From positions 372,001 to 436,000 of the forward strand of contig JAHLTZ010000017.1 in assembly GCA_025786725.1 (NCBI GenBank): DNA of 64,000 nucleotides, read 5' to 3'. This document shows, piece by piece, positions 30,701 to 42,898 of this stretch (position 1 is its first letter; every line of letters starts with the position of its first letter). Source of the stretch: Syncephalis fuscata. Taxonomy: Eukaryota; Zoopagomycota; Zoopagomycetes; Zoopagales; Piptocephalidaceae. A program made the position numbers and the translations under genes. The notes beneath the pieces were generated by a model that was not told the DNA's origin, made no database searches, and saw only the letters and a program-made list of their open reading frames with translations.

Positions 30701-31034
30701 ACAAGGCCGCGACCACTATCTACTCGAAACAACATTGCCACTATCTACACGGTCGTGGTCAGGTAAGTGGCTCATTAATATAGCTAGGCTAAATATTAAT
30801 CGATTACAATAAATTATAGAATCACATTATATCGAAATTGCTATTGTCCGGTGTCTAACATCATGTACTGAGCTCGATTTTGACACTGCACTTATTGCTT
30901 CACAGCCAAAAGAGAATCTAGCACAGGGAGAAATACTAATTGAATCAGGACATGCAAAGAGTCGGCAATGGATGATTTGTATCTCTTCATCTGTACACTT
31001 TTACATCTGGCCTCAACAAAAGATTAAAGCATAA
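27725..31034 (+). CDS. INTS4: Integrator complex subunit 4 homologue (HEAT repeats)
   Basis: This product resembles metazoan INTS4, the HEAT-repeat scaffold that holds the INTS9-INTS11 RNA endonuclease module of Integrator. HEAT-type motifs run through the N-terminal half: DDRDPRVRR, MPSVREQ, SGLSRKRVPASACGAF, HGLEDEFEEVRRAAIGAF, MVNDENDAVRLRAIRALK and LLDDPEHNVRIATHAMLK. Next comes IFLLCILFNAATKAPQLL followed by MFRHYMLIRDTHPKCMPSIL, matching the family's conserved IFNAAK and FRHY segment. The C-terminal half has YRIEYLFSGYDIEFKQFL, then LSGLLHQVSATILQPTR and a beta-sandwich part ending HFYIWPQQKIKA. About 15 short introns are needed. One frame break at 28832-28834 (TTT before CTATG) is restored by one T. 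Yeasts lack Integrator. The stop lies 55 bases from the stop of the convergent DAP3 gene. Confidence 0.85.
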
Positions 31035-31089
31035 TACTCGCTTTTATTATGATTGCTTAAACTAGTCTTTTATTTTCTCTTTAATCAAA

Positions 31090-32899
31090 TCAAACCAAAT
31101 GAATACACGAGTTTAATAATCCTCGTGCATTTCCATTTGTAGTCGTGTGTTTGATAATGGCCATTGATAAACTGGGTTCTAGAATATAATGTTATTACTA
31201 CCAATGATTAATCTATTTGTATATATTTACCTTCAAATATTACTTGGGCTCGATAGTAATAATCGAGCATTGACATGGTCTCTGTAACAGTAAAGTTGTT
31301 GATCGGGAATCGAAGTAGACGAGTTGGTGCATTATCTGCATCCACGGGCATTGATTGACCCATTCGAGCATCACGTAATGACATGGCACCGATAGTTAAT
31401 CCATGTTTCTATTTGTAGCATGTCAAGTTAATTGTAAATATTACTCGTAATAGCTTACCAAAATACGAGATCCATTAAATAGATCAACTAATGGCTTTAT
31501 CAAGTGCAGTTCATGTGGCATTAATTGACTACCATCAGAATGATGATAATCGGCTTTGGTGTAGAAAACGTTAACTTGGTCAACGGCCACTAATACTGGT
31601 GTTCTAATCCAGAGTTAATAATAATAACATTATAATATAACCACTTACGATGTTTGACTGGTTAGTTCGTCAATTAATGCTGTCCAAATGACAGGTGTCA
31701 TTGCTTCATTTGAAATGCCCTCATCAATCAATTGCAATAATGTGTTTTGTTTGGACAAATTTATCTTGCCTAACGAATAATCTTTTGATAATTTTAACTA
31801 TTTAAATATAAGTAAATAGCTACTAATACTAGTTTGTAAACTTTACCTCGTTAATATTTGAATGGTTCATCTGTTTAAAGTGCTTTAATACTGATTGAAT
31901 AAGACTGGTCTGTTTATATGATACTGGATTAGTGTCTTCCATTGGTGTATAGGCTGTACTGCCATTAACCCATGAAATGGCTATTTGCAATCATAAGTTA
32001 CACTATAAGCTAATGGTAAAATGTATTCAATAACTCACCATTGGGAACATAAAGAACGAGCCATTTGTGTGACAAGCAGTGGCTGACAGTTTGTAGCAAT
32101 GTAGCACTTTTACCAGCACCTGCTTCTCCAGCTATCAATTTATTACATGTTATTATCAAAATCTCATATTAATTATCTATTACATACTTAGAAGAACACG
32201 GAGACTAGTGTCGGTTGTTTTTTGGGTGGCATCGGCTAATTGCAATGCTTTAAATGTTGATTCGCGTACCATCAATGCATCGTTATAGGTGGTATTAAAC
32301 TAATTAATGTATTATTAATTAAACAATATTATAATACGTTGATCAGTTAACTAGTGCTTACATCTTTGCCAAGGTCTTTAGGATATCCATGAGGTGGATT
32401 GAGAAGTGCAGTAATATTCTGAGGTATACGCATAACTTCATTTGTTTCCTGTAGATTCAAAAATTCCTATAACATACCAAATCACTAATAAATACCGAAT
32501 TATACAATGTGTATAGTCTGTAAACCTACTGGTTGGAATTCCCGCAGCGCAATAGTAGGTGCTTCAACACTAATTTCTACGCGTTTGACAGAGGGCGCGT
32601 CAAATGCTGGCTAGAGCACCGCATACCAATATTAATATTTAAACAGAATTCCAGTATAGACTACCTTTGATTGTGGGCCCTTTCGTTTGATCTTAAATGA
32701 TTTCGAAACTGTCTTTGTGTTTTTTACTTTGATAGCCTTGGTTAGTAGATGGAAGGCTGAGTTGGCGCTGTATAAAGCAAATACCTTTTGCCGCCATAAA
32801 TCGTCGTGTTGTATAAGGTAATGCCCGATCAACGTGATGAATGCAGGCCCCTTGCCTGATCACGCTTGCGCGTTTAGCAACAAACCGCAAGCCAAGCAT
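31090..32899 (-). CDS. RSM23: Mitochondrial small ribosomal subunit protein mS29 (DAP3/Rsm23)
   Basis: The N-terminus from the ATG at 32899 (MLGLRFVAKRASVIRQ) is basic and amphipathic, a mitochondrial presequence. The body is a P-loop GTPase-like protein: MRIPQNITALLNPP and GYPKDLGKDF, the Walker A loop GEAGAGKSATLLQTVSHC, then WLVLYVPNAISWVNGST, TPVLVAVDQVNVFYTKADY (Walker B), and the C-terminal TTNGNARGLLNS. This order is that of the DAP3 family, a structural protein in the head of the mitoribosomal small subunit. Around eight short introns are present. The presequence region changes frame near 32720-32750 and then runs on to KRKGPQSK, so one base is probably missing there. The stop was chosen at 31090-31092 because the last intron phase leads to that frame. 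Confidence 0.88.
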
Positions 32900-34113
32900 A
32901 ATTACCAGCAAACGTAAGTGACAAACTTGGATTCTGAAGAAAAAGCAACGTTTCGTGTTCGCGTCAATCTTTTACTTTGATTAAAGGTCAGATTTATTAA
33001 TATTAATTGACTGAGTCGATTCAGATTAATAAAAATGGCGGGAATTAGATTTGTCATTTAGTATTTTTGTAAATAACTGTCTAATTAATAGGCAATAGTA
33101 ATAAAAGTAAATCAATTATGCCATAATTAATACAACAGATTTATACGTGTTGTTAATATCTTTAATTGCCTAATGCTTTATAGGCGTTAAATATAAAGCA
33201 AACATGAGCATGTATATAGCAATTCCATCAAATAAAATTAAAATGAAATCATATGTTTACTACTAAAAGTCTGTACAGTTGGAGACAACTAAGCTCAAAC
33301 TTTTTTGATAATACAATGGTGTCACTAGCTAAAAGTTGATAAACTAAAGCATTGGTTAGTAATTGGTATGCGAATAAACTAATCGGTAACTGTTAAACAG
33401 TATTAATTTGCCGGATGTACACCTAAAACATATAGATTGACAGTTCAATCACACTACCAATGACAATGTCTTGGGCAGATTGGCTAATCTATGTTATTCA
33501 TTATACAGCAAATTTCATATAGTTAGTGTTTAAATCAGTAATATATAAGTTCATTTATGATCTGTTAATACGAGTTATTAAGCACACACACACACCGGAT
33601 GATATGTATTTAGTATATAATTAATTACAGTACAGCGCCACTTACTTTCGATTGTTTATTAAGTATAAAAATTACACAGTACATTCTTAGTGTATAATTG
33701 ATTATTATACAAGTGCTACTTACTCACTATAACACATCTCTATTGAGGTAATGGAAGTAACAAGAAGAGTAAATCGTAATAAATAAATTTTATTTTATTT
33801 TAAAACATACATAGTCATACAAAATATTACTAGTAAACTAATGAATATAGTAAGAAGACAGTAAAAATAACTACAAACCACTCCATATTAAAGACTAGTG
33901 TGATTATAGGATGTATCACCAGTACAACTATGGTTTTCCTCAAAAGTTGCCTATTTTAATATTCAATATAAAAAATTACCACGCTACTGTTTCTTCTTCT
34001 CCTTAAATTAACACACGTACTCACCTCTACAGCTTGTCTACATTGCTGCCTGTCATTAACACTGGTCATTGCCGCTATAACTGAATACAGATACTGCGTT
34101 GTTTAGTTTAACT
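32900..34113. promoter_or_regulatory. Divergent intergenic region (mS29 / acyl-CoA dehydrogenase) holding a repeat insert
   Basis: Two nuclear genes for mitochondrial proteins start here in opposite directions. The middle, 33205-33735, is a copy of the dispersed repeat described separately. The remaining flanks, about 300 and 380 bases, must contain the promoters. A pyrimidine-rich stretch (TTTCTTCTTCTCC) lies near 33988-34003. Confidence 0.5.
33205..33735. repeat. Second copy of the dispersed repeat: head plus about two tandem units
   Basis: Similar to 3815-4340 over its length and in the same orientation. The head covers 33205-33545. It is followed by two units carrying CACTTACTTTC and ACTTACTCACTAT, after which similarity stops near 33733. 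A short CA run at 33584-33596 takes the place of ATATATACACCGG in the first copy, keeping ACCGGATG afterwards. There is no ORF. Confidence 0.75.
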
Positions 34114-36225
34114 ATGTTTGCGTTGAAAACTACCGCTCGCAAAGCAGTCTTTACAGGCCAAGGTGTTCGTGCTATTGCTGCTATAGGACATGCAAACAAG
34201 CTATTCTCGCTAAAAGGGACGCGTCAAATATCAACATCTGACTCAGTTATCGATCGTAGGTATTCTTATACATTTAAATACACCACAAAATACAACGCAC
34301 TATGCTAACATCTGATATGTATTAAGCAAGCATCGGGCTAGATCGTAAGTCTAACGGACAAAACGCGCCACTAGTCTTTTTTTTGCTGATTGATGTATTG
34401 CATTATTAGAGGAACAGATTGAAATTATGAATTTGGCCCGAGATTTTGCTAATAAGGAAATGGCCCCCAAAATGCTCGAGGCAAGTATTACTCCGCAAAA
34501 TGGATGTTTAGCCTGTTCCGGGTAATACTAACCATGAGAAATAGTGGGATAAGCAAGAAACGCTGCCTGTAGATGTATTAAAAAAAGCAGCAGAATTAGG
34601 ATTTGGTATGTCATAGTAATGTTATGTGCTTTAAAGTTAATAGACATGATATTAGGCGGTATTTATGTTTCAGAAGATGTAGGCGGTACTGGATTAGGTA
34701 AGCCAGTTGAGTGTGTAATTTAAAGTAAAATAAGCTAATAGCATAGAATAAATAGGACGTCTTGAGACTTCAGTTATTTTCGAAGCATTGTCTACGGGCT
34801 GTGTATCGACTACAGCTTATATTAGTATACATAAGTGAGTATATGATCGATTGCTTGTTGATAATCGGTTTAAATAACAACGACCATTAGTATGTGTGCA
34901 TGGATGATTGATAGATTTGGTAATGAAGAGCAGCGAAAAAAGTACCTACCTTCGCTAGTTGCAATGGAGGTAATTTAGGCTTAATTATGAATATGTATAA
35001 ATAGCTAAATTTGTGTTGTTTTAGACACTAGCCTCTTACTGTCTCACGGAACCTAGTGCAGGTAGTGATGCTGCCTCGCTAGCGACTACAGCCGTTAGAA
35101 AAGGAGATCATTATGTTCTTAATGGAAGCAAGGTATAAAAGGATAGCAATTTGCAGTATAAAGTATAACCAATGTACATTAGGCATTCATATCAGGCGGC
35201 GGTCACTCTGACGTTTATGTTGTTATGGCACGTACTAGTGGTGCTGGTAAGCCATTTAATGCTACTATCAACTATTTCACCAATTGAAATTAACATGTCA
35301 TTCCACAGGACCAAAGGGTATATCAGCGTTTATTATTGAAAAGGGCACACCTGGTTTAAGCTTTGGCAAAAAGGAGAGCAAAGTTGGATGGAATTCTCAG
35401 CCAACACGAGGTACATAAATATACAAACAAATGGGTGCATGGATGGTTGCTAATTTGCACTGGCAACTAGCGGTGGCATTTGAAGACTGTCTTGTGCCAG
35501 CTGAAAATCTACTGGGCAAGGAAGGACAAGGCTTTCAATTTGCTATGAAAGGTCTCGATGGCGGTCGAATCAATATTGGTATGTTGATATAGTGTAAACC
35601 AATGCTTATAATATAGTAGCCAACCATCTGCAATCAAATTAGCCTCTTGTAGTTTAGGTGCGGCCCAAGCATCAATTGAAGCGGCATTGGACCACACGGC
35701 TGTCCGTAAACAATTTAATAAGCCGCTTAACCAATTCCAAGTAAATATATATATATACTATTTATGATCAATAGACTGTATCTTTATTAATCACAATTAT
35801 TAGCATAATCAATTCAAAATGGCCGAAATGGCCGCTGATCTTAATGCATCACGACTCATGGTACGTCAAGCTGCTCGTCTACTTGAACAAGGAGCACCGA
35901 TGGCAACTTCCTACTGTGCAATGGTAAGTACAGTTAATAATTCAATGTCTATTGATCAACACTGATACTGTAATAAACAAGGCCAAAGTATTTGCTACCG
36001 ATCGGTGTTTCGACGTAAGTAAACACTGAATACCTTTTAGTTATTTGTCTAATATAGTTACTTTAGGTATGTAATCAAGCCTTGCAACTCCACGGTGGTT
36101 ACGGCTACCTAAAGGACTATCCAGTCCAACAATGGGTGCGAGACTGTCGAGTACATCAAATACTCGAGGGTACCAATGAAATTATGAAAGTCATTGTATC
36201 GCGTGAACTTGTTGGTCTTCAATAA
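34114..36225 (+). CDS. ACAD8: Mitochondrial acyl-CoA dehydrogenase (isobutyryl-CoA dehydrogenase-like)
   Basis: The start [16 protein letters not shown] is a mitochondrial presequence; an upstream in-frame extension has no ATG. The mature enzyme has the FAD-dependent acyl-CoA dehydrogenase order: [56 protein letters not shown], the FAD-binding [66 protein letters not shown] and [19 protein letters not shown] with the catalytic Glu position. [14 protein letters not shown] and the overall pattern fit isobutyryl-CoA dehydrogenase of valine breakdown best; other short-branched enzymes are possible. It would transfer electrons to ETF in the matrix. About a dozen short introns are present, all joining in phase. 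Confidence 0.9.
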
Positions 36226-36578
36226 ATAGTGCTAATAAATAGCTAATTGCAAACTACTAACTAGCTAATTATTAATTGATTGATTAAGTAAATAAAAGTA
36301 TGGTATAAACATGTGTGGATAAATGAGTGTACATTATAGTCCATGTTTTGTTATAATGTATTATCCATCATCACACTACACTTACCTTCTCTCTTATTCT
36401 CTTGTTTGTGTGTAGCTTCAGCTTTAATCATTTTACTCCTCACTTGCAGATTGGAAACACTCTGTGACGCTCTCTTCCTTGGCTGGTGTCTTTTATATAT
36501 ACATACACTCTTCTAAACACTACTATTATAGCAGATATCCGCCTTTTCGTTACTGGTCCGTTTATTATTATTGCTAGT
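36226..36578. other. Intergenic region before SPT20
   Basis: It contains the 3' flank of the dehydrogenase gene and the pyrimidine-rich promoter side of SPT20 (CTTACCTTCTCTCTTATTCTCTTG near 36383-36406). Nothing else is visible. Confidence 0.4.
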
Positions 36579-39443
36579 ATGCGCGATCCCATAGTGGAGC
36601 GTTACAGGGATGAGCCACCGTCGCTGGTGATGCATATCTATCCGACGCATTTTAAGTTTGAACACCAGGTAAGCTGTGTGTATTGTTTATTTATAAAGGT
36701 TATAACGCGTATTGTATCATTTGTATACGTTGTTTATTGTATACTCTATTTAGGATGGTGTATTTTTGCTTAACGGTGTGATGAAGGTAAGCAAATAGGC
36801 GTGTCAAGTCAAACTAGAATATTGACACGGATACTGTCGTGTATTATTAGGATTTCCTACAGTATATTAAAGACCGGCGATTACCGCCTGATCTCGTTGA
36901 TGTTTTTGAAGAGGCCAATTGTCCGTTCTACGAAGGTAACCTATCACCAATTATGTTGTTATTGTTGTTATTGTTATTGTTGTTACTATTATTGGTGTCG
37001 ACGCGACCAAGGCTGACCGTGGTAACGTGTACTGTTAGGCTGTATCATTGTAGAAATACGAGATCATCGTTCTATTGCTGCTAAAGAAGCACATCGTACG
37101 GCAGACAATGATAGCGATGTATCTTTGGACACGGATGAGACGTCGTCGGGCGAGGAACGAGAGAAACGTGATGGTAAATCAGCAGCAATTGCACGGCATT
37201 TACGTTCTACGTATCGCATCTCGTTACAACCGACGGATGAATGTCTATGGTCGGATATTTGTATGTTGAACGAACAAATGGGCGTACAATTGACGCAGGA
37301 CATGGCACTTGAACTAGAGTCCCGTATTCTAGTAAGTATCCATACTAGGACTATTATTATCATTATTATTGAGAGAATTGGTTATAACATTTGTAATACA
37401 GCTGGCTACTGCGCCGCCTCTTTGTTTAGAGCCAAGCGTAGATGTTACGCGTGTTTCAAATGCTATCTCTTTAGCTCAAAATCGACATCGATCTTTGGCA
37501 AAGCGTAAATGGAATTCATCAGAAATGGAAGAAGAGGCAGTGTCGCAAGCAGAACACGAAAAGCTTATGCTTTTGATGGATGATGTAAGTTAACAATGTT
37601 AATAAGACCAACTATAGAATGCTAATGAACGATCAATTTATAGAAACATAAGCGAGCATTTCAACCTACGTATGTATTAAATATAATAGTAACACACACA
37701 TATTTATGTTAATTTGTTTATTACTTTATTTATTAATTTTGTCTACATTATATTTATAGATTTGGAAAGGTCAACTTTTTACAAGATTGGCGACGTAAAC
37801 GTGCCAAGGCAGATCATGAACCAACACCTACACTTGATACCAAGAATAATAAATGTAAATATAAAGGATTGATACTGTTGAATATCAGGTATTGACATAG
37901 CAAATTGCACTTACAGCACGATCAGGCAACAGTCTACGTAAGGGATCAACTGATATGGCTCTACCGCCGGCCGATGGACGTAAACTTGTTAGCACACTTC
38001 GATTTGAACAAGGCTCTAAAGAACGTAAGTAGCTTTTTTAAACAAAGTAAATAATGTTAACACTTTATTTTATAGCTAAAAAGCACGTTCTACTCAATAT
38101 TTATTCTACATCTATGCATATATATGAGGGGCTATTACGTTGGGGAACTGTAAAGGATACTTCTATTCATGGTCAAACGTTAAAGCAAGTATTTATATTA
38201 CAAGAAAAATTAAGCTAATACATATAAATTGATTAATTAATTAATTATAGCTTTGTTATTGGTGATGAATTGACTACTCGGTTTTATCTATTTGGCATTC
38301 AACGATTTATGCTAGTAGATCATAAACTTGTATTTGAGCACAATATTGGATTGGGTGCACAAAATAATGCCATAGTCAATGGTGCTGGCAATCAAATAAA
38401 TGGCAGTGGCAATGTCAATAATCTTAATAATAGAAATATACCAACTGGTACACCACAACAACGAGCAGCAGTGGCGGCAATGATTGCACGACAACAACAG
38501 CAAATAATGATGCACAACTTGCCGGCAGTTAATAATGATATGAGCCAGATGAGTAATCCGGTATCGGCATCTAGTGATATAGATCAGACGGCTACTACAA
38601 TGCCGGCAATTAACGAAGAAACAGGTGATGATAATGATAAATATTATATAGTACTAATTACTAATTAATTAATAATACAGGTACACCACAACCTCAGCTA
38701 CAGCCACAGCCACCAACTCCGGTTATTAATTATGCTGGCCACCCTGTTGCATCTGGCGCATCAATGGCAGCCAATCAGGCCAATATTCCATCGGCCAATC
38801 CTCTTGTTTTGTCGCCACACGCTTCTATAGCACAGCCATCTTCAATAAATTTGGTTCCACAGCAACAAACGCTACAGCAAACACCGCAGCCACTGCAGCC
38901 GCAACAGCCGCCGCAACAGCCACAGCCGCAACAGCCCCAGCCACAACAACAGCCACAGCAAACACAGCCACAGCAGCCACAACAAGCTATTCTTCCAGGT
39001 CTACAGAATATCAATCCGGCCTTCTTACGTGCTTTATTGGCTCCACAGCAACAGGCTGGTCGAGGACAAGCAACACAGCCCAACCCAGCTGCTACTTTAT
39101 TGGCCAGTAATCCACATTTGGCTAATCAACTTTTGGCCGCTTTTCAACAGCCGGGGCCAGGTGCAGCACGACCCGGTCAACCTCAAATTAACCTTAACCC
39201 ATTAATGGTGGCTGCTCTGATACAACGACAAAGACAAAGTCAACTTTCTGCGGCACCTAATGCTATGTCTTCTCCACTAGTGGCTCCTGTATCTGCTCCT
39301 GTTCAAGCAATGCCTCAAAGGCCTAATATGCTGCCACAACAACAACAACAGCAAGCAATGGGATTACCATTAGTACAGCAACAACAACAATCACAGCATG
39401 GACAACAGCCACAATCGCAACCACAGCAACAACAACAACAGCA

Positions 39444-39500
<57 letters not shown>

Positions 39501-39510
39501 ACAACAACAA

Positions 39511-39542
<32 letters not shown>

Positions 39543-40629
39543 ACAACAACAACAGCAGCAGCAGCAAGCATTATTGCAACAGCAATTACTACAGCAGCAG
39601 CTACAACAGCAATTACAACAGCAATTACAATCACAGGCACAGCAACAGCAACAGCCATTACGACCTGCTGGCATGCCAAATCAATCTATAATTAATAACA
39701 ATATGGCTCATCAACAATTCCCTATTAATCAGCTTGCACAGCTAATGGTAAGTAATTTATTAATACAAAATATTTAAATACTAACTATTTTATAGATTCA
39801 ACGTGCACAACAGCAACAAGCACAGGCACAACAACAAGCGCAGCAACAGGCACAACAGACACAAGCGCAACAAGCGCAACAACAACAGGTACAACAACAG
39901 CAGCAGCAGGTACAACAACAGCCACAGCAGACACAGCCGCAACAACCACAGCAGCAACAGCCACAGCAGCAACAGCCACAGCAACTTAACGCACAAGGTA
40001 ATTTACTACTATATAGTTTAATATAAATAATACTAATTAATGCTTAATTAGGAGCCATGATGAACAATAATTTACTAAATGCTATAAGACCAAATACAAT
40101 CCCAGGTTCACCTAATGTTATGCCAGTAAATCCATCAAATCTATCTGGTTCACCACAGCCAAATCAGGCATTTGGTTTGGCACAACAACAAGCGGCTATG
40201 CGATTATGGCAACAGAATCAACAAGCTGTTTTCATACGTGCACTACAACAACAGCAACAAGCACAGCAACAGCAAGTGCAACAACAGCAAGTACAGCAGC
40301 AACAAGTACAGCAGCAACAAGTGCAACAACAACAACAACAACAACAGCAAGTGCAACAACAAGTACAACAACAGCAAGTACAGCAGCAACAGCAACAGCT
40401 ACTTGCTCAATTAGCACAACAAGCTGGTATTCAAGTACCAAATAATAACTTGCTTGCACCACTTATGCAGCAATTTCTACTTGCTAATGGACGTGGTCGA
40501 GGTATAAATCCAGCAGCAGCAGCAAATGCTTTGGCCGCAGCAGTTGGTCGTGGTCGTGGCATGCCAGCCGGTCGTGGCAATGCCGGTGTCAATCCTACAG
40601 CTCATGGCGCAGGTCGCGGGGCACAATAA
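36579..40629 (+). CDS. SPT20: SAGA complex subunit SPT20 with glutamine-rich C-terminus
   Basis: The N-terminal half is the Spt20 domain: PPSLVMHIYPTHFKFEHQ, DGVFLLNGVMK, DFLQYIKDRRLPPDLVDVF, GCIIVEIRDHR, then LATAPPLCLEPSVDVTRVS and FGKVNFLQDWRRKRAK. SPT20 is a structural subunit of the SAGA transcription co-activator that links the acetyltransferase and TBP-handling parts in the nucleus. From about 38400 the protein becomes Asn/Gln/Pro-rich, with 48 uninterrupted glutamines at 39424-39567 and a second region of VQQQ repeats at 40255-40400, ending in a Gly/Arg-rich tail (GRGRGMPAGRGN). About ten short introns; the poly-Q lies in one long exon. The glutamine-rich tail resembles activation or low-complexity interaction domains. 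The upstream in-frame part has no better ATG, so I chose 36579. Confidence 0.9.
39424..39567 (+). repeat. 48-glutamine CAA/CAG tract with an internal 42-base period
   Basis: All 48 codons are CAG or CAA. The codon pattern is not random: a 14-codon block (five CAA, three CAG, then CAA-CAG three times) occurs at 39454-39495, again without change at 39496-39537, and begins a third time at 39538. This is a tandem duplication inside the poly-Q run. Confidence 0.93.
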
Positions 40630-40722
40630 CATGAATAGTAATAGCATTAATAATAATAATAATAGCAATAACAATAATAAGATAAATCATCATTTAATAG
40701 CAAAAATAAGAATATTTATTCT

Positions 40723-41629
40723 TTATTGCATTGTACTATACAACCGATCGCCCGTATCACCGATACCCGGTACAACGTAACTATAGTAGAAATTAAGTAA
40801 ATATATATATATAGTTCATTCCATTTATCACCTACCCGTGACTATTAAGTTGGTCGTCTACTGCACCTACGTATACCTCTACATCAGGATGGGTCTTTAC
40901 TAGCTGCTCGAGACCACTCTTGCTGGCACAGATGCAAATAAATTGTATACGCTTTACGCCCCAGTCTTTAAGAATGTTAACGGCAGCCACGGCTGTACCA
41001 CCGGTAGCAACCATAGGATCTAGCACGATACATTGGTCTACATTGCGGTCGGCTGGTAACTTGTTGTAATACTCGACAGGTTGTAAAGAAAGCTAAATAG
41101 TGTTTAAATGTTAAATCATCTTAATAAATTAACAACTACATACCTTCTCACGGTAAATACCCAAATGATAAATTTGGGCCGACGGAATTAAAGCAAGACT
41201 GGCTAATAATGATGTTGATTGTTAAAACGTGTACACACCAACTAATTGATCCAACTATGACCTGTATTTACTTACCATCAACCATACCAAGGCCTGAACG
41301 CATCACTGGAATAAAAGCAATATCGTCGCGTAGACCAACGGCATTATATGCCTGCAATGGACCTTCACGCTAAATACATTACATAAATAGCCGTAAGCTA
41401 TTAATATTACATACAAACATATACAACAATAACAACAACAATAGACTATATTTACCTGGCCTTTATCGGTAATAGCAAGCGACTTTGTGGCATCTATCAA
41501 AAGTATTTGGGCAAGCTCACTTATCAACTCGCGTACTTGCTTTGACGATGTAGTCTTATCGCGCAACAACGATATTTTATGAGCCACCAATGGATGACTC
41601 GAAACATGAGTATGGTCAGAGAAAGACAT
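40723..41629 (-). CDS. FUR1: Uracil phosphoribosyltransferase
   Basis: The enzyme makes UMP from uracil and PRPP in the cytosol. The start MSFSDHTHVSSHPLVAHKIS and the following LLRDKTTSSKQVRELISELA match UPRT. Later exons give PLQAYNAVGLRDDIAFIPVM, RSGLGMVDG, the PRPP-binding loop CIVLDPMVATGGTAVAAV and, in the last exon, the uracil-binding YVVPGIGDTGDRLYST. About 220 residues and four or five short introns. The stop is 93 bases from the stop of the convergent SPT20. In the fungal URC pathway UPRT (Urc6) supplies the first step, and the URC1 homologue lies only about 1.7 kb away beyond one gene. Confidence 0.94.
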
Positions 41630-42017
41630 TTTGACACTGTAGCAATAGAAAAGCAGACACTAGTACAAATCAACAAAAGTAGACACCAACAAGTACAAGT
41701 GGACGTGACTATAGCGGAGTATTTAGCTTAAACGATGAAGTGAAAGAGAGGGTGTGTGTGTGTGTAAACAGTGAATAGTAAAGCAAGTAGTAGTGGTGGT
41801 AGCGGTGGTGGTGTTATAAGTAGTGTCGTGGCAAATGACCACGCCTAGTTTGATCTATTTATTGAGAGACAAGGCGACAATAATGCAGACGTCAGCACTT
41901 AAATCACGTGTTGCATAATCATTATCTTGGGGATAATTGGAATAGTATACAAGTAATGTATTATGGCTAATTATAATTTATCTAATTCGTGTTAATTCTT
42001 CAAATAATATTAACAAA
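41630..42017. other. Intergenic region between UPRT and the RBM18-like gene
   Basis: Both neighbours are on the minus strand, so this contains the UPRT promoter and the 3' flank of the RBM18-like gene. A short GTGTGTGT run lies near 41751-41763 and a GGT-rich stretch near 41793-41812. Confidence 0.4.
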
Positions 42018-42898
42018 TTATGAAGATTTAGAAGTAGACTGATTAGTATTCTTGGACAATTGAGCCAGTTTTCTTTCTAATGCTTTGATTCTTGTATCGA
42101 CACTATATCGTAGTAGCGTTAGTAATAATGAATAACACAAATGCAATACATCCATGAAACTTGCCTTGAATGGGCCATTTTCTGGTTACGTTGTAGCGTT
42201 GCCGACAGACCATGCGAAGCCGTATCATAAGGCGTGCCACGATGTTGTCGGGGTCTATCCTTAGTATCTTTTATCTATAAGCGATCAAGACAGTTGAACG
42301 GTTAATTAGATTGTATTGACAAAGGTTAGACAGTCATTAATAACTTACCGGTTTAAACCAAGACAAGCCAAGTTGTCGGCCATAGAACTTTCTACCATTA
42401 AGATATTGCATCGCAACATGTGCTTCCTATTAAAATAAAGCTAATAAATACATCTGTATATATGTATATTTAATCTTACTTGATACTTACTTTATGTGTG
42501 GCGTATTCTACAAAACAATAATTTCGTGGCTTACCGGCCATAGGACCTTCCTTATGGTAAAGAAAGTCAAGCTTGGCAATTTTACCATACTGTTGGCATA
42601 GCTTAATCATTTTATATCTAACACATACGTCAGACAAGCCTTTTAAAGCAATACACCTAATAACCGTATCTCCCTACTTACTCCGTGGCTTCAGCGGGTA
42701 GATTACCGACAAAGAGGCGGCAACTATTCATGACAGTATCTGATACGGCTGCAGAGGTCGTCTCTGTCTGCTCAAGCCGGATTAGCTGTGTGCCTTGATG
42801 AGCATGGAATCATGATGGACTAGATTGGCACAAGTCTACGCAATTCTACTTACCGGTTGCGCGTCATCACTCTTCTGTATTCCGCCTATGTTGTCCAT
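42018..42898 (-). CDS. RBM18: RNA-binding protein with one RRM (RBM18-like)
   Basis: The start at 42898 reads MDNIGGIQKSDDAQP. A single RRM follows, with RNP2 as CRLFVGNLPAEATE and RNP1 as GKPRNYCFVEYAT, then HVAMQYLNGRKFYGRQLGLSW. The C-terminal part contains RPRQHRGTPYDTASHGLSA and a short coiled segment (TRIKALERKLAQLSK) before the stop. The placing of the RRM, the KFYGR-x-LxLxW ending and the short tail resemble RBM18. Its function is poorly known in the family. About six introns join in phase. The start faces the start of URC1, 412 bases away. Confidence 0.82.

Noticed and set aside
39315-39679. Minus-strand cysteine-rich and valine/alanine-rich ORFs opposite SPT20
   Set aside because: They are antisense readings of the CAA/CAG glutamine tract; homopolymeric Cys or Val/Ala is what that strand must give.
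40206-40462. Thr/Ala-rich and Val-rich ORFs over the second glutamine region
   Set aside because: Shadows of the VQQQ codon repeats of SPT20 in other frames.
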